From JAAYLC01 sp964636665 (GTDB taxonomy: Bacteria > Bacteroidota > Bacteroidia > Flavobacteriales > Flavobacteriaceae), in NCBI GenBank assembly GCA_964636665.1, contig CAZWVT010000043.1, positions 1 through 16,867 on the forward strand: a DNA stretch of 16,867 bases, written 5' to 3'. Position 1 is the first letter of the stretch. Each line of letters begins with the position of its first letter. The translations under genes were made by a program, and so were the position numbers. A model generated the notes under the pieces. The model was given only the letters and a program-made list of their open reading frames with translations, had not been told where the DNA came from and did not search any database. Below, one piece after another: positions 13,987 through 16,867 of this stretch.

Positions 13987-16086
13987 TTATTTGATTTCCA
14001 ATTGATTGACGTAATAGTCATGCATTTTATACTGTGAACGCACCGGCGACTTCTCATTTCGACGATAGGCATTGTCATTTTTACTGTTGAATACCCTGGC
14101 TTTTACATTGTCTCTCCAACCCAATTCAAAGTTATCAATCAGTTCATTTTTAATGTTTTCATCATAAATAGGACAAGAAACTTCAACCCGATGATCTAAA
14201 TTTCGCATCATAAAATCCGCCGAAGAAATATAAACTCTCGGATTTCCTGCATTTTCAAATATAAATAAACGCGTATGTTCTAAAAATTTTCCCACAATGC
14301 TAATTGCTTCAATATTTTCACTCATACCGGGAACGCCGGGAATAAGACTGCAAATTCCGCGTACAATTAATTTTATTTTAACTCCGGCACGACTCGCTTC
14401 ATAAAGTTTATCGATAAGCTTAAAATCCTCCAAACTGTTCATCTTCAATCGAATTCCGTTTGGCAATCCTGCTTTTTTATTTTTAATTTCCTGAGAGATT
14501 AAATTTATAAACGCTTTTCTCGTATAATGCGGAGAAACAATCAGATGATTGTATTTGCGCACCCGATAAGGAACCATAAAGAACTCAAAAACTTTATTTA
14601 TTTCTTTACATATCTTTTGATTTGCTGTAAAAAGCGTGTAATCCGTGTAAAGACGAGCGGTATCTTCATTTAAATTTCCAGTAGAAACAAAGCCGTAACG
14701 TACTATCGATTTGTTTTCAATACGTTCTACCACACATATTTTACTATGTACTTTTAATCCTTTGATTCCGAAAATCACTCGAATTTTTTCCCGTTGAAGC
14801 ATTTCGGCATATTCGATATTGGCAGATTCGTCAAAACGAGCGCGAAGTTCGATTTGCACAATGACATCTTTTCCGTTTTTCTTGGCATTGATAAGTGAAT
14901 TTATGATATGTGAAACTTCTGCCAAGCGATAAATTGTAATTCTTATTGATTTCACCTTGGGATCAAGCGCAGCTTCACGCAAAAATTTAACTACATACAT
15001 AAAGGATTGATAAGGCGTATGCAGCAAATAATCTCTGGTTCTGATTTTCTCAAAAATACTTCCGGAAAGTCTCAACCCGGGAATTGGCAATGGTTCCTTT
15101 TTTTCAAATTGCAAGTCACTTCTTCCCAGTCTTGGAAAGTTCATATAATCCCGCCGGTTGTGATAACGCCCTCCGGGAATAATGCTGTCGTCAGAATCGA
15201 TGTCCATTTTATTGAGAAGAAATGCTAACGTTTTAGGGTCAATTGTCTTGTCATAAACAAAACGAACCGGCTCACCGCTGCTCCGTTGCGCTACACCTTT
15301 TGAAATTTTTTCGACAAAACTTCTACTTAAATCGCTATCTAAATCCAATTCGGCATCCCGTGTGATTTTTATCATATGAGAATCAAGTGATTCGTAATTA
15401 AAACCACTAAATATGGAATGTAAATTGTATCGAATCAAATCGTCGATAATCATCACATATTGTTTGTCGTCTTGTTTGGGAAGCACCACAAAACGATTTA
15501 AAATTTTCGGAATTTCTATCAACGCATAATTTCGTTTGTTATCGAAGGTTTCGTCCTCTTTTTTCATAATCATCGTCACCACCAAATAGACCGCGCTATC
15601 TCCCAATTCCGGCAACTCCGCATCTTCTCCTATCATCAGTGTCATCAATGCAGGACTCACCACTCGAGTAAAATAATCGGTTACAAACTCTTCTTGATCT
15701 TTTTTTATATCATTTTCATTGATGATAAATATGTTTTCCTTCTTTAATTCTTGTCGTATATCTTCAAGAATTTTAAGACTGTATGCCTGTTGGTCGATTA
15801 CAATTTTAGTAATACGCTCCATCAAATCTTTTGCGGTAATCCCTCCTAAAACGGATTTTCCGCTTCTTCCGGATTCTTGTATTCGCTTGATTGTTGCATA
15901 GCGAATCATAAAAAACTCATCGAGATTATTGGAGAATATTCCTATAAATCTCAATCGTTCCAAAAGCGGAATTTTTTTGTCATCGGCCTCTTGAAGCACC
16001 CGCGCATTGAATTGCAGCCAACTCAATTCACGGTTAAAATATTTATTTTCAACAATTGTAGTATTTTTATTATTTACCTCTGCCAT
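13987..16086 (-). CDS. ppk1: polyphosphate kinase 1
   Basis: A 699-residue enzyme that reversibly polymerises the gamma-phosphate of ATP into inorganic polyphosphate. The N-terminal domain (about 15-120, starting YFNRELSWLQFN, with FIGIFSNNLDEFFMIR), head domain (about 125-325) and two phospholipase-D-like C-terminal domains are visible. The autophosphorylated histidine is His447 in GLKVHSKICVV, and the second conserved His604 lies in LEHTRLFIF, followed by YISSADFMMRNLDHRVEV. Length is normal. The start codon overlaps the sixA stop as TAATG (1 nt), implying translational coupling. A basic tail after 665 is less conserved. Confidence 0.97.
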   Translation of the reverse strand: MAEVNNKNTTIVENKYFNRELSWLQFNARVLQEADDKKIPLLERLRFIGIFSNNLDEFFMIRYATIKRIQESGRSGKSVLGGITAKDLMERITKIVIDQQAYSLKILEDIRQELKKENIFIINENDIKKDQEEFVTDYFTRVVSPALMTLMIGEDAELPELGDSAVYLVVTMIMKKEDETFDNKRNYALIEIPKILNRFVVLPKQDDKQYVMIIDDLIRYNLHSIFSGFNYESLDSHMIKITRDAELDLDSDLSRSFVEKISKGVAQRSSGEPVRFVYDKTIDPKTLAFLLNKMDIDSDDSIIPGGRYHNRRDYMNFPRLGRSDLQFEKKEPLPIPGLRLSGSIFEKIRTRDYLLHTPYQSFMYVVKFLREAALDPKVKSIRITIYRLAEVSHIINSLINAKKNGKDVIVQIELRARFDESANIEYAEMLQREKIRVIFGIKGLKVHSKICVVERIENKSIVRYGFVSTGNLNEDTARLYTDYTLFTANQKICKEINKVFEFFMVPYRVRKYNHLIVSPHYTRKAFINLISQEIKNKKAGLPNGIRLKMNSLEDFKLIDKLYEASRAGVKIKLIVRGICSLIPGVPGMSENIEAISIVGKFLEHTRLFIFENAGNPRVYISSADFMMRNLDHRVEVSCPIYDENIKNELIDNFELGWRDNVKARVFNSKNDNAYRRNEKSPVRSQYKMHDYYVNQLEIK

Positions 16087-16571
16087 TATCTTATGTCTCG
16101 TGGAAAAACTTTATAATCAATCGTGCCTTTTACGACATCTTCCCAGTTTTCATCATCAAAAGTCAATACCAAAAACCCGCAAGTTGGGATTTCTTCAATC
16201 TGTTTATTTCCCAGCCTGTTGGCAATTGCCGTAAATGCATAATTATGACCAACCAGCATCACTTTTGAAAAACGATTATCCAATTCTTTTATAAATTGAA
16301 AAACTTCGCCACCTTGAAAATCGTAAAGGCGGGGTTCTAATTGAAAATCTGAATCGTCCATATTCCAAACTTTCTTAAAAAACAAAGCTGTAGAAACTGC
16401 CCGTTTCGCATCACTACTGATAATTTTTTCAGGAACTCCCAATTTAGCGCTGACTGCTTCCGATATTAACTTGGCATCGTGCTTTCCTCTTTTTTTCAAC
16501 GGTCTTTTATGGTCTTCTACTTGCTCTTCCCAGGAAGATTTTGCGTGACGAACCAAATAAAGTGTTTTCAT
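16086..16571 (-). CDS. sixA: SixA-family histidine phosphatase (RHG motif)
   Basis: A 161-residue cytoplasmic member of the histidine-phosphatase superfamily; SixA proteins dephosphorylate phosphohistidine. Motifs: LVRHAKSS with Arg8-His9 (the phosphorylated His), SSDAKRAVST with Arg57 (52-61), and LVGHNYAF with His109. I chose the ATG at 16571, giving MKTLYLVRHAK, because the family begins directly with the RHG strand. A longer reading from 16670 would add 33 residues lacking family similarity and would run over the promoter box. First gene of the sixA-ppk1-ppx operon. Since Ppk1 itself works through phosphohistidine, a functional link is tempting but unproven; the true substrate is unknown. 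Confidence 0.88.
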   Translation of the reverse strand: MKTLYLVRHAKSSWEEQVEDHKRPLKKRGKHDAKLISEAVSAKLGVPEKIISSDAKRAVSTALFFKKVWNMDDSDFQLEPRLYDFQGGEVFQFIKELDNRFSKVMLVGHNYAFTAIANRLGNKQIEEIPTCGFLVLTFDDENWEDVVKGTIDYKVFPRDIR

Positions 16572-16590
16572 TTTTTGAATATTACTTATA

Positions 16591-16598
16591 CAAATATC
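16591..16598 (-). promoter_or_regulatory. possible -7 box of the sixA-ppk1-ppx operon
   Basis: Minus-strand GATATTTG is one mismatch from TAnnTTTG and lies 19 nt before the chosen ATG. No clear -33 element. Confidence 0.4.
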
Positions 16599-16805
16599 GA
16601 AAAATAATAGATGCGAGATATCGTTCTTTTTATTATTCCTTAACAATAGCGTCCTAAACGATTTTGACATAACTTGGTAAGACCGTCATCATTCGGGGTT
16701 TTCACAAATAATTGACTGGAAAGGGGATTATTTTTTAGTCATTGGTTTATGCTTTCAAGACAGACTTCTTATCAGATATAAATAGTTAAATAACAATGAT
16801 TTATT

Positions 16806-16838
16806 AGTCTTACGTCCTACGTCCACAAGTCTTATGTC
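16806..16838. repeat. short degenerate direct repeat
   Basis: AGTCTTACGTC (16806-16816) recurs as AGTCTTATGTC (16828-16838), with a further CTACGTC (16817-16823) between. The surrounding 16672-16867 has no credible reading frame or RNA gene. Confidence 0.5.
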
Positions 16839-16867
16839 ATTGAAGAAAAACGTTTTGGACATAATTG

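Noticed and set aside
16572..16670. N-terminal extension of SixA to an ATG at 16670
   Set aside because: The 33 extra residues do not resemble the family, which starts with the RHG strand, and they cover the likely promoter.

Overview
The window looks like chromosomal DNA of a member of the Bacteroidota, most likely class Flavobacteriia. It is AT-rich by eye. It carries several copies of the phylum's -7 promoter box TAnnTTTG, mostly lacks Shine-Dalgarno sequences, and encodes a CarboxypepD-plug TonB-dependent receptor, PF13568-like outer-membrane beta-barrels and a short-form Ppx. No phage, transposon, CRISPR, tRNA or rRNA signal was found. Most of it is housekeeping gene content. The accessory-looking part is the left end.

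Left end (1-3200, + strand): an unrecognised 162-residue protein, a TPR-containing histidine kinase of the HisKA_3 type and a NarL/LuxR-type response regulator form one overlapping operon. The operon is bracketed by two near-identical promoter regions (69-115 and 3061-3107). Each holds a 7-2-7 inverted repeat of NarL-heptamer type, exactly 23 nt upstream of a -7 box. The second copy precedes a stretch of about 70 nt that ends in a strong terminator, so it may drive a small RNA. This suggests an autoregulated two-component system with a built-in RNA output, and it is the most interesting observation in the window.

Middle (3201-10802): on the minus strand an M23 peptidase and a TonB-dependent receptor overlap as a cell-envelope operon. 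Divergent from them are a small coiled-coil gene, zapA (cell division), a 6S RNA (6S-Flavo type by position and terminal stem) and rny (RNase Y). xerD is convergent to rny, separated by an 11-bp inverted repeat.

Right part (10803-16867): three tandem paralogous outer-membrane beta-barrel genes follow, two or three with their own promoter candidates and each with its own terminator. Convergent to them is a tight polyphosphate operon on the minus strand, sixA-ppk1-ppx. The last about 200 bases contain no recognisable gene, only a short degenerate direct repeat.
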